This document shows positions 10,390-33,582 of a DNA stretch of 64,000 nt, in pieces; the first letter of the stretch is position 1; each line of letters begins with the position of its first letter. The notes below the pieces were generated by a model. The model worked only from the letters and a program-made list of their open reading frames with translations. It was not told the DNA's origin and did no database searches. Both the position numbers and the translations under genes were made by a program. Source of the stretch: Leptobrachium leishanense (Eukaryota > Chordata > Amphibia > Anura > Megophryidae); assembly GCA_009667805.1 (NCBI GenBank), contig CM019064.1, positions 387,314,049-387,378,048 on the forward strand. The letters are read 5' to 3'.

Positions 10390-12850
10390 CACATGGGTAT
10401 ATTTGCCCCCAGCTCTCACATGGTGAATATATTGCCTCCAGCTCACACATGGCATGGAGATATTGCCCCAGCTCACACATGGGTATTTGCCCCCAGGCTC
10501 ACACATAGGTACTTGCCCCCAGGCTCACACATGGGTACTTGCCCCCAGGCTCACACATGGGTACTTGCCCCAGGCTCACACATGGATACTTGCTCCCAGG
10601 CTCACACATGGGTTCTTGCCCCCAGGCTCACACATGGGTACTTGCCCCCAGGCTCACACATGGGTACTTGCCCCCAGGCTCACACATGGATACTTGCCCC
10701 CAGGCTCACACATGGATACTTGCCCCCAGGCTCACACATGGGTATTTGCCCCCAGGCTCACACATGGTATTTGCCCCCAGGCTCACACATGGTATTTGCC
10801 CCCAGGCTCACACATGATATTTGCCCCAGACTCACACATGGGTATCTGCCCCCAGGCTCACACATGGTATTTGCCCCCAGGCTCACACATGGTATTTGCC
10901 CCCAGGCTCACACATGGTATTTGCCCCCAGGCTCACACATGGATACTTGCTCCCAGGCTCACACATGGATACTTGCCCCCAGGCTCACACATGGATACTT
11001 GCCCCCAGGCTCACACATGATATTTGCCCCAGACTCACACATGGGTATCTGCCCCCAGGCTCACACATGGTATTTGCCCCCAGGCTCACACATGGTATTT
11101 GCCCCCAGGCTCACACATGGATACTTGCTCCCAGGCTCACACATGGATACTTGCCCCCAGGCTCACACATGGATACTTGCCCCCAGGCTCACATATGGGA
11201 TTTGCCCCCAGGCTCACACATGATATTTGCCCCCAGACTTACACATGGGTATCTGCCCCCAGACTCACACATGGGTATCTGCCCCCAGGCTCACACATGG
11301 TATTTGCCCCCAGGCTCACACATGGATACTTGCCCCCAGGCTCACACATGGTATTTGCCCCCAGGCTCACACATGGTATTTGCCCCCAGGCTCACACATG
11401 GATACTTGCTCCCAGGCTCACACATGGATACTTGCTCCCAGGCTCACACATGGATACTTGCCCCCAGGCTCACACATGGATACTTGCCCCCAGGCTCACA
11501 CATGGGTATTTGCCCCCAGGCTTACACATGGTATTTGCCCCCAGGCTCACACATGATATTTGCCCCCAGACTTACACATGGGTATCTGCCCCCAAACACA
11601 CATGGTATTTGCCCCCAGGCTCACACATGGTATTTGCCCCCAGGCTCACACATGGATACTTGCCCCCAGGCTCACACATGGATACTTGCCCCCAGGCTCA
11701 CAGATGGATACTTTCCCCCAGGCTCACACATGGATACTTGCCCCCAGGCTCACACATGGATACTTGCCCCCAGGCTCACACATGGTATTTGCCCCCAGGC
11801 TCACACATGGATACTTGCCCCCAGGCTCACACATGGGTATTTGCCCCCAGGCTTACACATGGTATTTGCCCCCAGGCTCACACATGATATTTGCCCCCAG
11901 ACTTACACATGGGTATCTGCCCCCAAACACACATGGTATTTGCCCCCAGGCTCACACATGGTATTTTCCCCCAGGCTCACACATGGATACTTGCCCCCAG
12001 GCTCACACATGGATACTTGCCCCCAGGCTCACACATGGATACTTTCCCCCAGGCTCACACATGGATACTTGCCCCCAGGCTCACACATGGATACTTGCCC
12101 CCAGGCTCACACATGGTATTTGCCCCCAGGCTCACACATGGATACTTGCCCCCAGGCTCACACATGGGTATTTGCCACCAGGCTCACACATGGTATTTGC
12201 CCCCAGGCTCACACATGATATTTGCCCCCCAGGCTCACACATGGTATTTGCCCCCAGGCTCACACATGGGTATTTGCCCCCAGGCTCACACATGGGTATT
12301 TGCCCCCAGGCTCACACATGGGTATTTGCCCCCAGGCTCACACATGGGTATTTGCCCCCAGGCTCACACAGGGTATCTGCCCCCAGGCTCACACATGGTA
12401 TTTGCCCCCAGGCCCACACATGGTATTTGCCCCCAGGCTCACACATGGGTATCTGCCCCCAGGCTCACACATGGGTATCTGCCCCCAGGCTCACACATGG
12501 GTATCTGCCCCCAGGCTCACACATGGGTATTTGCCCCCAGGCTCACACATGGTATTTGCCCCCAGGCTTACACATGGTATTTGCCCCCAGGCTTACACAT
12601 GGGTATTTGCCCCCAGGCTTACACATGGGTATTTGCCCCCAGGCTTACACATGGGTATTTGCCCCCAGGCTTACACATGGGTATTTGCCCCCAGGCTTAC
12701 ACATGGGTATTTGCCTCCAGGCTCACACATGGATATTTGCCCCCAGGCTCACACATGGATACTTGCCCCCAGGCTCACACACGGATATTTGCCCCCAGGC
12801 TCACACAAGGATACTTACCCAGCAGCTCACACATGGATATTTTCCTCCAG
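10390..12850 (+). repeat. minisatellite, 25-26 bp unit
   Basis: About 95 copies of GGCTCACACATGGATACTTG + CCCCCA and its 25-bp variants (ATGGTATTTG, ATGGGTATCTG). Mixed unit lengths move the frame, and no frame has a stop, so three overlapping ORFs of up to 587 codons result. These are not considered genes. Blocks of several units recur, indicating higher-order amplification. Confidence 0.95.
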
Positions 12851-12890
12851 TGCTGTCTTCCTTCCTTCCTGTAGCCAGTCTCTGCGTGCT

Positions 12891-12992
12891 GGCGTCGCCT
12901 TTGGCGTCAAGGAGATGGAGGCGTGGACTTGGTCCAGGAAGCTGGAAGCACCAAGTCCACGCCTCCGTCTCCTTGACACCGGCGGTGACGCC
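12891..12992. repeat. GC-rich palindrome, arms ~42 bp
   Basis: GGAGGCGTGGACTTGG and its complement CCAAGTCCACGCCTCC face each other across an ~18-base loop. It follows the minisatellite, as in the related element at 25301-26523. Confidence 0.9.
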
Positions 12993-13624
12993 GGCTCGTA
13001 TTGGGGCTGGCTGCAGCACGCGGCCGCCCCAGGGTGCCCCGCGGACATTTTTATTTACAATTTTTTTTTTTTTTACAATTGGTCGGACCGGCTGCCGCTG
13101 CGCCCTAGGCGGGTGCTGCGCTCTAGGCACCCGCCTAGTTGGCCTAGCGGCAGCGCCGGCCGTGCTTACAAGATACCAGTCTAAGTGGTTGGCTATGTTG
13201 GCTGCGGCAGTAAGAAAAGCCCTGGCGGAAACATGGAAGGTTCCCCGGCCAGCGTCTTGGAAGAGAGTTAGGGGATCTTGGAGGACGTTTGTCAAATGGC
13301 AAGAGTTCGAGATACTTATTTGATGTACTCTAGAGTCTGGGCAGGATAGATAGAAGTTGAGGCCAATCGAAGTTAAGATGGCTGGAGGAAGCAAGATGAT
13401 ATAGGGGAATGTCATAGGGGTTAGAAGCAGTCCTCTCTTTTTTTTTTTCTTTCTCTCTTCTTCCTCCCCCCTCTCTCCCTGTGTATTTGGGAAAAATGAC
13501 ACGTGATATTGCTGTAGTGTTTGTAGCAAATTTGGTGGTTTTGGAGTGGATATATAACCGTATTTTTTTTTCTTGATAAATAAAGATTTTTTTAAAAAAA
13601 TAATATAATCAAACCAAAACACCA

Positions 13625-13999
13625 GGTGCTGGGATTCCTGTTCAGATGTGGACTCCTTTGCCAATGAAATACAGGACACGGGGGTACCAAAACAATTAAA
13701 GGATTTATTCTCATCAAAGCAGCTTTACAGAAATAAAAGGCAAATAAAAATAGTTTGTAAAATGTAACAGGGCTTTCCAATACAAGTTTCGCTGGTGCTT
13801 GCCCAGATCCAACTGATGAAGCTGGGCAAGCACCAGCGAAATTTGATTGGAAAGCCCCATTACATTTTAGAAACAAATTTTATTTGCCTTTTATTTCTGT
13901 AAAGCTGCTTTGAGAATAAATCCTCTAATTTTTTTCGTACCCCCGTGTCCTGTATTTCATTGGTAAAGGAGTCCACATCTGAACAGGAATCCCAGCACC
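13625..13999. repeat. foldback element, arms ~180 bp
   Basis: GGTGCTGGGATTCCTGTTCA on the left is matched by TGAACAGGAATCCCAGCACC on the right. Arms span about 13625-13806 and 13822-13999 with a 15-base loop. No coding sequence is seen. Confidence 0.9.
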
Positions 14000-14229
14000 C
14001 ACTGCACTGCACAAAGTTTATTGTACAGTATTTTTTTACAGTATTTATTTTTGTTTTACAGTTTTTGAATTTGCCGCCTTGTCCCGCCCCCTGCGTCGTG
14101 TGGCTCACAGGGAGTGAAACCAGGAAGCAAGCCGCCACGATCACACTGTGGAGACAATGAGGGAGCGAAGGATGCGGTGAGTATACATGCAGCCCTAGTG
14201 TGGCTCGGGAATACCACCAGGCAGGTTAA
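14000..14229. mobile_element. possible terminus of a TTAA-type MITE
   Basis: Read from the right, this starts TTAACCTGCCTGGTGGTATT and contains the short hairpin arms CGAGCCACACTAGG. That looks like the end of a piggyBac-like MITE that used the TTAA at 14226-14229. No matching left end was found, so the element is truncated or merged with the foldback next to it. Confidence 0.35.
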
Positions 14230-15477
14230 TTACTGCATCAATTCGGTGTGGCATGGAGGTGATCAGTCTGTGGTACTGCTGAGCTGCTATGGAAGCCCAG
14301 GTTTCTTTGACAGTGGCCTTCAGTTTTTTGCATTTTTTGGTCTCTTGTTTCTAATTTTCCTCTTGATAATAACCCATAGATTCTCTATAGGGTTCAGGTC
14401 TGGTGAGTTTGCTGGCCAGTCAATCACACCAACACCATGGTCATTTAACCAACCTTTGGTGCTATTGGCAGTGTGGGCAGGTGTCAAATCCTGCTGGAAA
14501 ATGAAATCAGCATCTTTAAAAAGCTGGCCAGCAGAAGGAAGCATGAAGTGCTCTAAAATTTCTTAGTAAACGGGTGAAGTGACTTTGGTTTTCAAAAAAC
14601 AAAGTGGACCAACACCAGCAGATGACATTGCACCCCAAATCATCACAGACTGTGGAAACCTAACACTGGTATTCTAGCAACTTGGGCTATGAGCTTCTCC
14701 ACCCTTTCTCCAGACTCTAGGACCTTGGTTTCTAAATGAAATATAAAACCTGCTCTCATCTGAAAAGAGGACTTTGGACAACTGGGCAACAGTCCAATTC
14801 TTCTTCTCTTTAGCTAAGGTAAGACGCCTCTGACGTTGTCTGTGGTTCAGGAGTGACTTAACAAGAGGAATACGACAACCATAGCCAAATTCTTTGACAC
14901 GTCTGTGTGATGGCTCTTGTTGCCTTGACCCCAGCCTCAGTCCATTCCTTGTGAAGGTCATCCAAATTCTTGAATCGATTTTGCTTGACAAGTCTCTTAA
15001 GGCTGCGGTTCTCTTGATTGGTTGTGCATCTTTTTGTTCGACAATTTTTCCTTCCACGCTTGGATACAGCGCTCTGTGAACAGCTAGCTTCTTTGGGAAT
15101 GAATGTTTGTGGCTTACCCTCCTTGTGAAGGGTGTCAATGACTGTCTTCTGGACAACTGTCAGATCAGCAGTCTTCCCCATGATTTTGTAGCCTAGTGAA
15201 CCAAACTGAGGAACCATTTTGAAGGCTCAGGAAACATTTCCAGGTGTTAGCTGATTGGCATGTCAACATATTCTAATTTGTTGAGATAGTGAATTGGTGG
15301 GTTTTTGTTAAATGTGAGACAAATCATCACAATTAATAGAACCAAAGACTTAAACGACTTCAGTCTGTGTGCATTGAATTTATTAATAGGCAAATTTCAC
15401 AATTTGATTTGAATTAATGAATTAAATGAACTTTTCCACAACATTCTAATTTATTGAGATGCACCAGTATATGACTT
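14226..15477 (-). mobile_element. Tc1-like element (family 1), left end missing
   Basis: The right terminus ends ...TTATTGAGATGCACCAG next to TA. It matches the right end of the intact-ended copy at 33299-37268. The left ~290 bases are replaced by other DNA at a TTAA. The same insertion heads both keratin repeat units, so it predates their duplication. Confidence 0.8.
14320..15217 (-). pseudogene. Tc1-like transposase pseudogene (family 1)
   Basis: The fragments, read on the minus strand, start with MGKTADLTVVQKTVIDTLHK (helix-turn-helix region). They continue through LFSDESRFYISF (first catalytic Asp) and FQQDLTPAHTANS (second Asp) to [16 protein letters not shown] (catalytic Glu), the order of a DD34E transposase. 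They lie in different frames with stops between, so the enzyme is dead. An active copy would cut and paste the element at TA sites in the nucleus. Confidence 0.85.
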
Positions 15478-17699
15478 TTAGCAAAAGTATATGATAAATC
15501 ACATTTAATATATACCTTAACAGGGAATATACTGTATGAATGAACACCTGCACACAAGCTTTATAGCTTTATAGTGTGTGGTTCCAAAGGAAACTCAGTT
15601 CCATCTGCAAAAATAGTGTTCCCCCTGGACGTGACCCTTGTAACATGATATCATAACTTATTTGGTCTCTACAATGAAGATTTTACATTAGGGACATTGC
15701 GAGTTACAGTTGATTGTGTTGCTGTGGCATAGCCATACAATAAGGTCAACCCTTAAATCACAGTGTCCCTATTGTAAAATCACGGTAGTAAAGTGGTTAA
15801 AGATGTAACACGTATAAGTGCTTCTATTATTAGATGCAAGTTGCTATTGACACTGTCAACCACCCCCTACTTCTACAGACTCTCAGCGCTCTTTTTCTCT
15901 GTGACACTGAACTCTCTTGGCTTGACTCCTATCTGTCCAACATGTCCTCCGCTCTTCTCTGTCTATAACTCCTCCCTGGGCAAAATCATTAACAGCTTTG
16001 ACTTTAATTACCACCTCTATGCTGATGATACTTAGATCAACCTCTCTACCCCTGATCTCTCTCCTCCTGTCCTTTCCAACGTCAGTGACTGATTATCTGG
16101 CAAAAGGGTTTTTCTGTCAGTGGAGGCTTGCAACTTTAAGGTTGACGAGCTGCCCCTGTACCTCAGAAACCACATCTGACCAATGGTGTTAATTGTGCAA
16201 TTTTAAATCTTTTATTTTGAACAAAATAAGCCTTTTGAGGAGGGGTGGTCCCATCAGTACCCTTTTGGAAGCTCACAAACCAATCTGTAAAGTCTGCATT
16301 CATGAGTTCCTATACTAATAATGGGCAAGATCTTGCATGTCCTCACCTAAACCAAAATGGCCTCCCATCCTGAGTGTGATTAAGGAATAGAAAAAAGTGC
16401 GGAAAAGAGGAGCCCACCAGCAGCGAGAAACGGTGCTACATAAAGTCATGAAGCACGCATTAAGAAGCACTATGATACAGGTTAAATGGGAGGGGCGGCC
16501 ACACACCTCATATGTTTAAAGCAACGCAACCATTAACATAAACTGTAACTAGATTACTTGTGCATTACAAATAAAACCACATTATAAACACATTATAAAA
16601 CACATGCTACTGGATTTTTTTCTTTGTTTAAAGTAATACATGTAAAAAAGAAAATATAAAATTAGGTTTTTATCTCCTGTTTCCATTTTGTGGATTTTTC
16701 CCATGATGCATCACTTACCCAAATCTGTGCAAAAGTTTTACTTTACAGCTGTGGTATAGCTTACACATATATACAGTTCTAACCCCTTACCACCTGGCAC
16801 CTGCAAGCGGGAAGGCGGTCCTTAATTCAGGACGGCGTAGCTCGTCCCAGAGGCTCCAAAGCCCACTTTCTACCCACAGACTGATTACCTCATTGGGTGC
16901 CACAGAACCTCCTGAGTTAACCTCCAGCCGTTGCTGTGCTCACTCAACACACACACAGGGGAGGCGGGGCGGGGGCATGCATAGTGAGTAAATGGAGAAT
17001 GTAATGACAGCCTGTGCATTTAGACCCCCCCCCCATGAGGACAGCATAGCAAGCGGAAGAGTGAATGTTTAGATAAGGCTTCATGGGGTCTATTGTGTTG
17101 CCAAGATAAGAGATGGCTGGCAGCTGAATGAGATATGACAGGGAGGTTATAAAAACTATTATCAACCTCCTGTGGATGTCCTTTGCATACATCCCAAGCA
17201 ATGCATCATGTGATTCGGTTCCTTGACTTCAACCCAATTCATTCCATTCTATGACCATTGCCACACAGTGAGGAGCAACTGATGAAAAGATACTGTGGAG
17301 GAGGGGGAGTTTACAACACAAAATATTCCACAATGGATGCACCCAGTGACACAGTAAATTATTTTCTTAACTAAACAATCAAGAGAAAAACAAAGCACAA
17401 GATGCCAGCAACAGAAAATAAACACAATAAGGACGTACCATTTTTTGGAAGTAGTGTCTATTTAAACAAAGGAAACCACCTTAGCAGTGCTTTACCATAC
17501 TATAATTGATGGTGCTGTTATTAATATTCCTGAAAACCTAAAATCTGGACCACACTGGTCATATAATTATATTTACAGATCATTACTTTCTAGGCTTTGT
17601 AAGAGGACATTCCTAAAGAAGAGATAGTACAAAGATTAGCTACTATGAACATTAAAATTTAACACTGCCAAAGAAAATATAAAATAATTACTTAAAAAT

Positions 17700-17730
<31 letters not shown>

Positions 17731-17743
17731 TTCATAGGCTTCC
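15478..17743 (+). other. 5' flank of gene 1, no gene seen
   Basis: Apart from a LINE fragment (15793-16190) this is non-coding. 15478-15790 and 16640-17700 match 37269-37565 and 40200-43600 of unit 2 (less its insertions), marking it as part of the duplicated unit. 16200-16640 has no clear counterpart. It contains empty TTAA sites at 16917 and 17521 that are occupied in unit 2. A (TA)n run lies at 17703-17727. Confidence 0.6.
15793..16190 (+). pseudogene. CR1/L2-type LINE reverse transcriptase fragment
   Basis: Translation shows [20 protein letters not shown] then YADDT, the reverse transcriptase active-site motif, followed by a stop. The longer paralogous copy at 37580-38290 supports the call. 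It is a short, broken piece of a non-LTR retrotransposon and belongs to the duplicated unit. Confidence 0.65.
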
Positions 17744-17911
17744 TTAAAGGAACACTCCACTGAAATTGGAGGTCCGTCTTTTGACCTTAAATAATTGGGC
17801 AGAGGCTTCTGCCAGTCTATGTCTAATTATTTTTATTAATATTTTATTTTGCTCAATTTTACTCACATTTTTACACAAAAATATAAAGTGATGAGTAGAG
17901 TGTTCCTTTAA
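17744..17911. mobile_element. T2-like MITE (TTAA)
   Basis: Ends TTAAAGGAACACTCCACT and, read inward from the right, TTAAAGGAACACTCTACT, bounded by TTAA. This fits the T2 MITE group known from Xenopus (TTAAAGGRR ends, TTAA target). A longer version lies at the same place in unit 2 (44596-45124). Confidence 0.8.
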
Positions 17912-18123
17912 CAATAACACAATAAATTTCTTCATTACTCAGCAATAAGTTAAACTTTACATCTTCCAGTAAAATAAGTCATACAGAAAGCCATTTGAAA
18001 ATATTCAAGTCAGCATCTGTAAAATGAAGTAATCTGACAGTAAATGCATTTTACCTTTGATGCTGTAGGTGTGTTGATGTTTTATTTCTATGAAATCATA
18101 CATTAATATGCTGCTCTTAGCCG

Positions 18124-18173
18124 CCAATAACATTATTTCTGGTAGAGTGATACCACCCAGGTGAAGTATAAAA
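18124..18173 (+). promoter_or_regulatory. core promoter of keratin gene 1 (CCAAT, TATA)
   Basis: CCAAT at 18124-18128 and TATAAAA at 18167-18173, about 84 bases upstream of the start codon. Spacing and sequence are conserved at genes 2 and 3. Transcription should begin near 18195-18200, giving a ~60-base 5' UTR. Confidence 0.8.
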
Positions 18174-18256
18174 GCATCCAGTGTGTGTCCAGAAGACGTG
18201 AATCTCTACCACAGGTTGTACATCTCCACATCATCTCCGCAGGGAGAAGAAGCATC

Positions 18257-29363
<11,107 letters not shown>

Positions 29364-32254
29364 AGGGGATATTTAGCTGTAAATTGTTGCTTAAGCTGCT
29401 TTGCTTGTGCTTGATGCTTAGGATACACAGTGGCTCCATTTTGCAAAAAATATCAAACAAATTGAAATTTCATGTCTTTTCTTAGATTGAACTTGACAGC
29501 TTATCTATAATGCACCTCTTAATTTAAATTATATATATATTACAATTCATTCAACTTTACAGATCATTACTAAGAAAGTAGAAAGACAGAGGGTACTCTA
29601 GTGGCACAAAAGATGTGAATATGCGTTTAAAATGATGATGATTGAACACCGTCAAACTCGCAAAGATATATAGTGAGGGCAAAAAACTATATATACAATA
29701 CTTATGGCGAGCAAATGCAAATAGTAAAGGTGACTTAGTGCAATAGGATTTGTCCTAAATGAACGGTAAATCCCAATATTCAGCGTGGAATATGTGCACA
29801 GTCTAAATGACCGGTGATAAAGTGCTACCGTGAATCGAACCAAGCTAAGGTTGTGCAAAGTGCTGTTTGCCCTCACTATATATCTTTGCGAGTTTGACGG
29901 TGTTCAATCATCATCATTTTAAACGCATATTCAGATCTTTTGCGCCACTAGAGTACCCTCTGTCTTTCTACCTCTTTCCAAACACATTTCTGTCGAGGTT
30001 TTGTGTCCTTCTCCTAGTAGGCTGCATTCATAAAACTAATTCCTGCTCTACTTGAACCTAGCGCCTCCACTGTATCACCTTAGTTTATATACATTACTAA
30101 GAAAGTAACTTTTTTAATATTATTTTAGCATTTCTTTTTGGTGGGAAAGAATTCAACAATCATATAAAACAAGGGATGTCTGGCTAGTGTATACATTTGC
30201 TATAAAATAGTACTTTCTTGAATATATATTTGGGGCGGGGATGTGTACAGTGTATAACATTAATTATGGATATTGTTTTATATTAATTAATTTTTTAGCG
30301 GTCTTGTGTTTTCTTAAGGCAGCCAAAATAAGTTGGGGATTTTTTGTAATGTCCCAAGTTACTTTACTGCAGCAATACTATCCTGGAAGCTGAAATGACA
30401 GAAAAAGGATGTTATAATAATATAATAGATTAAAATGGTAAATGGTGATTGTGAGTTTTAATAAGGGATGTGGTGGCATTTCAAGGAGATGCTGAATTAA
30501 AGTAAAATGTGTTGTGTTCATTAACAATGTCAGGATTCCTAAGCTCTTAGCTTCCCTCTCGTTCTCTGTTAGACTGGAAACATGTTGATCTATCAAGGTT
30601 ACTGTAATGTAGGGGAAAGTAGGGGATTCTCATTTACAGTCCCTCAGCACAGACATTAAGATGCCAGTATCTCGGTTTAGCTTTTTGTAATTTTTCATGC
30701 AGTTAATTTTGGGATGATTTTAATGACTATTTATAGGAATCCAGAGGGAATTTGAATATATTTAAAATTTCTCACAATAAGAATTTCTACAAAAAAAGAA
30801 ATCACTCTTTTGAAGAAACCCATATCAATTTGTTTTTATTCTTAAATTCTTCCTTTTATTCCTGACTTTTTAATGTTGTGAACTGTATCCACGAATTATG
30901 TGTTTAAATCTTGTATTTTAATAACTTTAAAAAAACTACTTTTTAAATCGTCCCTTTTTGGCACTTTCGTTTCACTTTACCATTTTCTCAATATCTGCTT
31001 AAGATACTATTTGTTAACAGTAAGTCACATGACTATTTTGTAATCACTTATAATTATGATTATCTGTCTGTGATTAAGATCATATTACTTGAACGTTGCT
31101 ATGTAGTGGGTTGTCACTTTCTGTATACATTTTTTATTCACCAAATAAAATCATGATGTTACACCCGGATTTCCCTTCTCCAGTATTTGAATTTGGTGAT
31201 AATTCTTGCTATCTCTCATGTAGGTCATTAATTAATTAATAAAATATATTACTGCCACTAATCAAAAACATGACAATAATTAATTGATCTTCAATTTTCA
31301 GTCAGTACTGGCACATCAATGAGAAATGAACTAGACTTAATGGGAACACTTTTACTCTGAAGGCTCAAAATTGACTGTCTTATCTTTATCTCCTTTTCCT
31401 CATAGTTTACTGTAAACAAGCAGCAAGAAGCTGCTTTTACACTAGTTTTAACACAAAGTTCAGAAACTTTGCTTCTGCATTAGAACAGCCATGGAGAGGG
31501 CAGAACACAGGGAGAGCTCTGGGGTCACTCACTGCCGTGCAGGGATATAATTTAGAGGATTATATCGACTGGAAATCCCTGTAAAGAGCAGATGCAATGT
31601 GTTACTGTAATTTCCATACACAGGCATTATGCTGCATACAAATATTATTTTTATATTCTATTGGTATTTTTTGGAAGCTGCATTGCTAATCTCTCATTAT
31701 GATCACTAGATATCCCCATAAGCAGGAGATCTGACCAATTTATTTTATCTTTATCACATTTGCTGTACATCACACAAAGGCGTTTGTGGCTGTATGCTGA
31801 TAATGCAGACCCTGTGTAATATTTTGTAAAATAAAGGGACAACTTCTAGAGTTCAGAATCTCTCAATCCAACAATATTTCTGGGTAGGATAAATGAATGC
31901 ATGAGAAATTAATAATGAGAAAGTATTGATTATCTAACCATCTCAGAGCAACAATTTCTGTGATTTTTTTTTTTTTTTTTGCCCTATATATAATTGTTTA
32001 CTTGGCAGCCTACATTACAAATATGTGCTATGATGAATAAAATTTGCCAACAAAAACAGGTTTGTAGTGAAGGGGTTAATAATGTGATTGCTCTGAAATG
32101 CTTTAATATCGTATGATGGATACAAGAATATTTATTCTTTGCTACAATACGAACAATGTCCATTTACTGTAAAATTGCGGACTTTACTATACGGAGGCTG
32201 TGCCTTCTATGTCTTAATGTAACAGTGTATTTACAGTTGTGGAATAGCGACTTA
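29364..32254 (+). other. 3' flank of gene 1
   Basis: No protein-coding gene seen. Sequence outside the 29581-30091 insertion matches 51019-53770 of unit 2. The nearest shared AATAAA (31144; 53181 in unit 2) is ~1.8 kb past the stop codon, far for a keratin 3' UTR, so the true polyadenylation site is unsettled. Confidence 0.5.
29581..30091. mobile_element. foldback-bearing insertion with 16-bp target duplication
   Basis: CATTACTAAGAAAGTA occurs on both sides (29565-29580, 30092-30107) and once in unit 2 (as CATTACTAAGAAAGAG near 51661). Inside, ACTCGCAAAGATATATAGTG and its complement form ~105-bp arms (about 29581-29690 and 29865-29975). The long duplication points to LINE-type retrotransposition rather than cut-and-paste. 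Confidence 0.7.
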
Positions 32255-33149
32255 CAGGGTTTTTCAAAGAGATTCGAAAAGTCACCGCACGTTCGTTGAC
32301 TTTTCGTTCTCTTCAATTCGGTTCCTTTTGCCGATCCCATTTTGGTGACCCTGCGGTGTTTTCAGCAAGCAGCACAGGGCCCCCGATTTGCAGGGAAAAG
32401 CTGCCGCAAACCTGACGAAAACTAACTGCAAAACCCAGCGAATGCACGCCGAAAACCCTCAAAAACATCTGGATTAACCTGCCGAAAACCACAGAAAAAC
32501 CCGAACAGCAGCCGATCGCAGTCTTCGACACAGCAGAAGAGGCAGTGAATAAATTAGGAAAACAGTTTGTATGAATGTGTGAAAGTAAAACGCTGTTTGC
32601 AAATAAACTACTGAGCGAAAATGTCTGAAATTTACATATGAGGTCCAGGGAATGATAATAAAGAGGGCAGTTACAGAAAAAATAAGTAAAGTTAGAAAAA
32701 AAAAAATCGGACTTTTAAAAAAAAAAGAAAAATCTGAAAAATGCTTAAAATATCCTACAAAATCTATAAATAAAGAGTCTTTTTACTGCAGAATTTTATA
32801 ATGAACAGTTTATTAGATATTGAATTAAAACAGGAATATTTTTAACATTGAAGCCTATGGGATCCTCCTGAATAAACTTGCCGAATTAAACCACCGAATG
32901 GCAGGGCATTTCGAGAACCTTTCACTGCTGGTTTGTGTTCTCTGAATATTCCGAAGCAGTGCTTTTTCATGGGGATTTCACTGACCTCGAACAGGCACCG
33001 AACAGGCACTGTATGTTCAGGCAATTCGCCAGGATTTGGCGAATTGCCTGCTCTCTGGATAGCCGAATGGCAAAGAAAGGTAACCGAACGCTGATTTTCA
33101 GCATTCATTTACCTTTCTCAAGCAATTCGGATCTCTTTGAATAACCCTG
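32255..33149. mobile_element. MITE, CAGGGTTATTCAAAGAG family (copy b)
   Basis: Ends CAGGGTTTTTCAAAGAG and CTCTTTGAATAACCCTG; same family as 21242-22165 in opposite orientation. Lies between units 1 and 2. Non-coding. Confidence 0.85.
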
Positions 33150-33582
33150 CTAGTGTTCATAAATTATGTAACATCCAGGGGGTCAAATCCTAAAATTAGT
33201 AGTGAGGGACCTCGCCAAGATTTCTGTCCTCCAGTTAGTAATTATCATCTCTTATTTAGCACAAACACACACTCAAATCTGACATATTTATGTATATACA
33301 GGTGCATCTCAATAAATTAGAATATCATGGAAAAGTTCATTTATTTCATTAATTCAACTCAAATTGTGAAACGTGTGTATTAAATAAATTCAATGCACAC
33401 AGACTGAAGTAGTTTAAGTCTTTGGTTCTTTTAATTGTGATGATTTGGCTCACATTTAACAAAAACCCACCAATTCACTCTCAACAAATTAGAATATTTC
33501 ATAAGACCAATAAAAAGAACATTTTTATTGAATTGTTGGCCTTCTGGAAAGTATGTTCATTTACTGTAAATGTACTCAATAC

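Larger units (their letters stand above)
10317..13164. mobile_element. hAT-type non-autonomous element (CAGGGCCGGTG ends)
   Basis: The ends are CAGGGCCGGTG and, read inward from the right, CACGGCCGGCG. An 8-bp target duplication CTTACAAG flanks it (10309-10316 and 13165-13172). The interior is a ~2.4-kb minisatellite, a GC-rich palindrome (12891-12992) and a right part with poly-T. No transposase is present. The same family occurs at 25301-26523. Confidence 0.92.
9293..13323 (+). pseudogene. L1 ORF2 C-terminal region, broken
   Basis: The first segment reads FVWMGKRHRVAQ ... VGGMGLPNLRSYYVAAQLAQ, the usual L1 region after the reverse transcriptase. The frame then shifts around 9600-9640. The second segment (to 10316) contains THLHMWWQCPVVSSLWQQ, the conserved C-terminal HxxW-C block of L1 ORF2. 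A hAT element interrupts it at 10317, and the last ~45 codons resume at 13173 and stop at 13323. In cells with an active L1 the protein would supply reverse transcriptase and endonuclease; this copy cannot, because it is 5'-interrupted, frameshifted and split. Confidence 0.75.
9291..13600 (+). mobile_element. L1-type LINE, 3' part, split by hAT
   Basis: The C-terminal half of an L1-like ORF2 is followed by a 3' tail ending in an A/T-rich run with AATAAA near 13580-13600. The hAT element 10317-13164 interrupts it. The 5' part of the LINE lies beyond the LTR element, outside the window. Confidence 0.75.

Noticed and set aside
11560..13323. 587-codon ORF with HMVFAPRLTHGYLPPG-like repeats
   Set aside because: It is a minisatellite without stop codons running into hAT and L1 DNA; overlapping frames are equally open.
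31144..31149. Polyadenylation signal for gene 1
   Set aside because: AATAAA is 1.8 kb past the stop codon; too distant to assign without transcript data.
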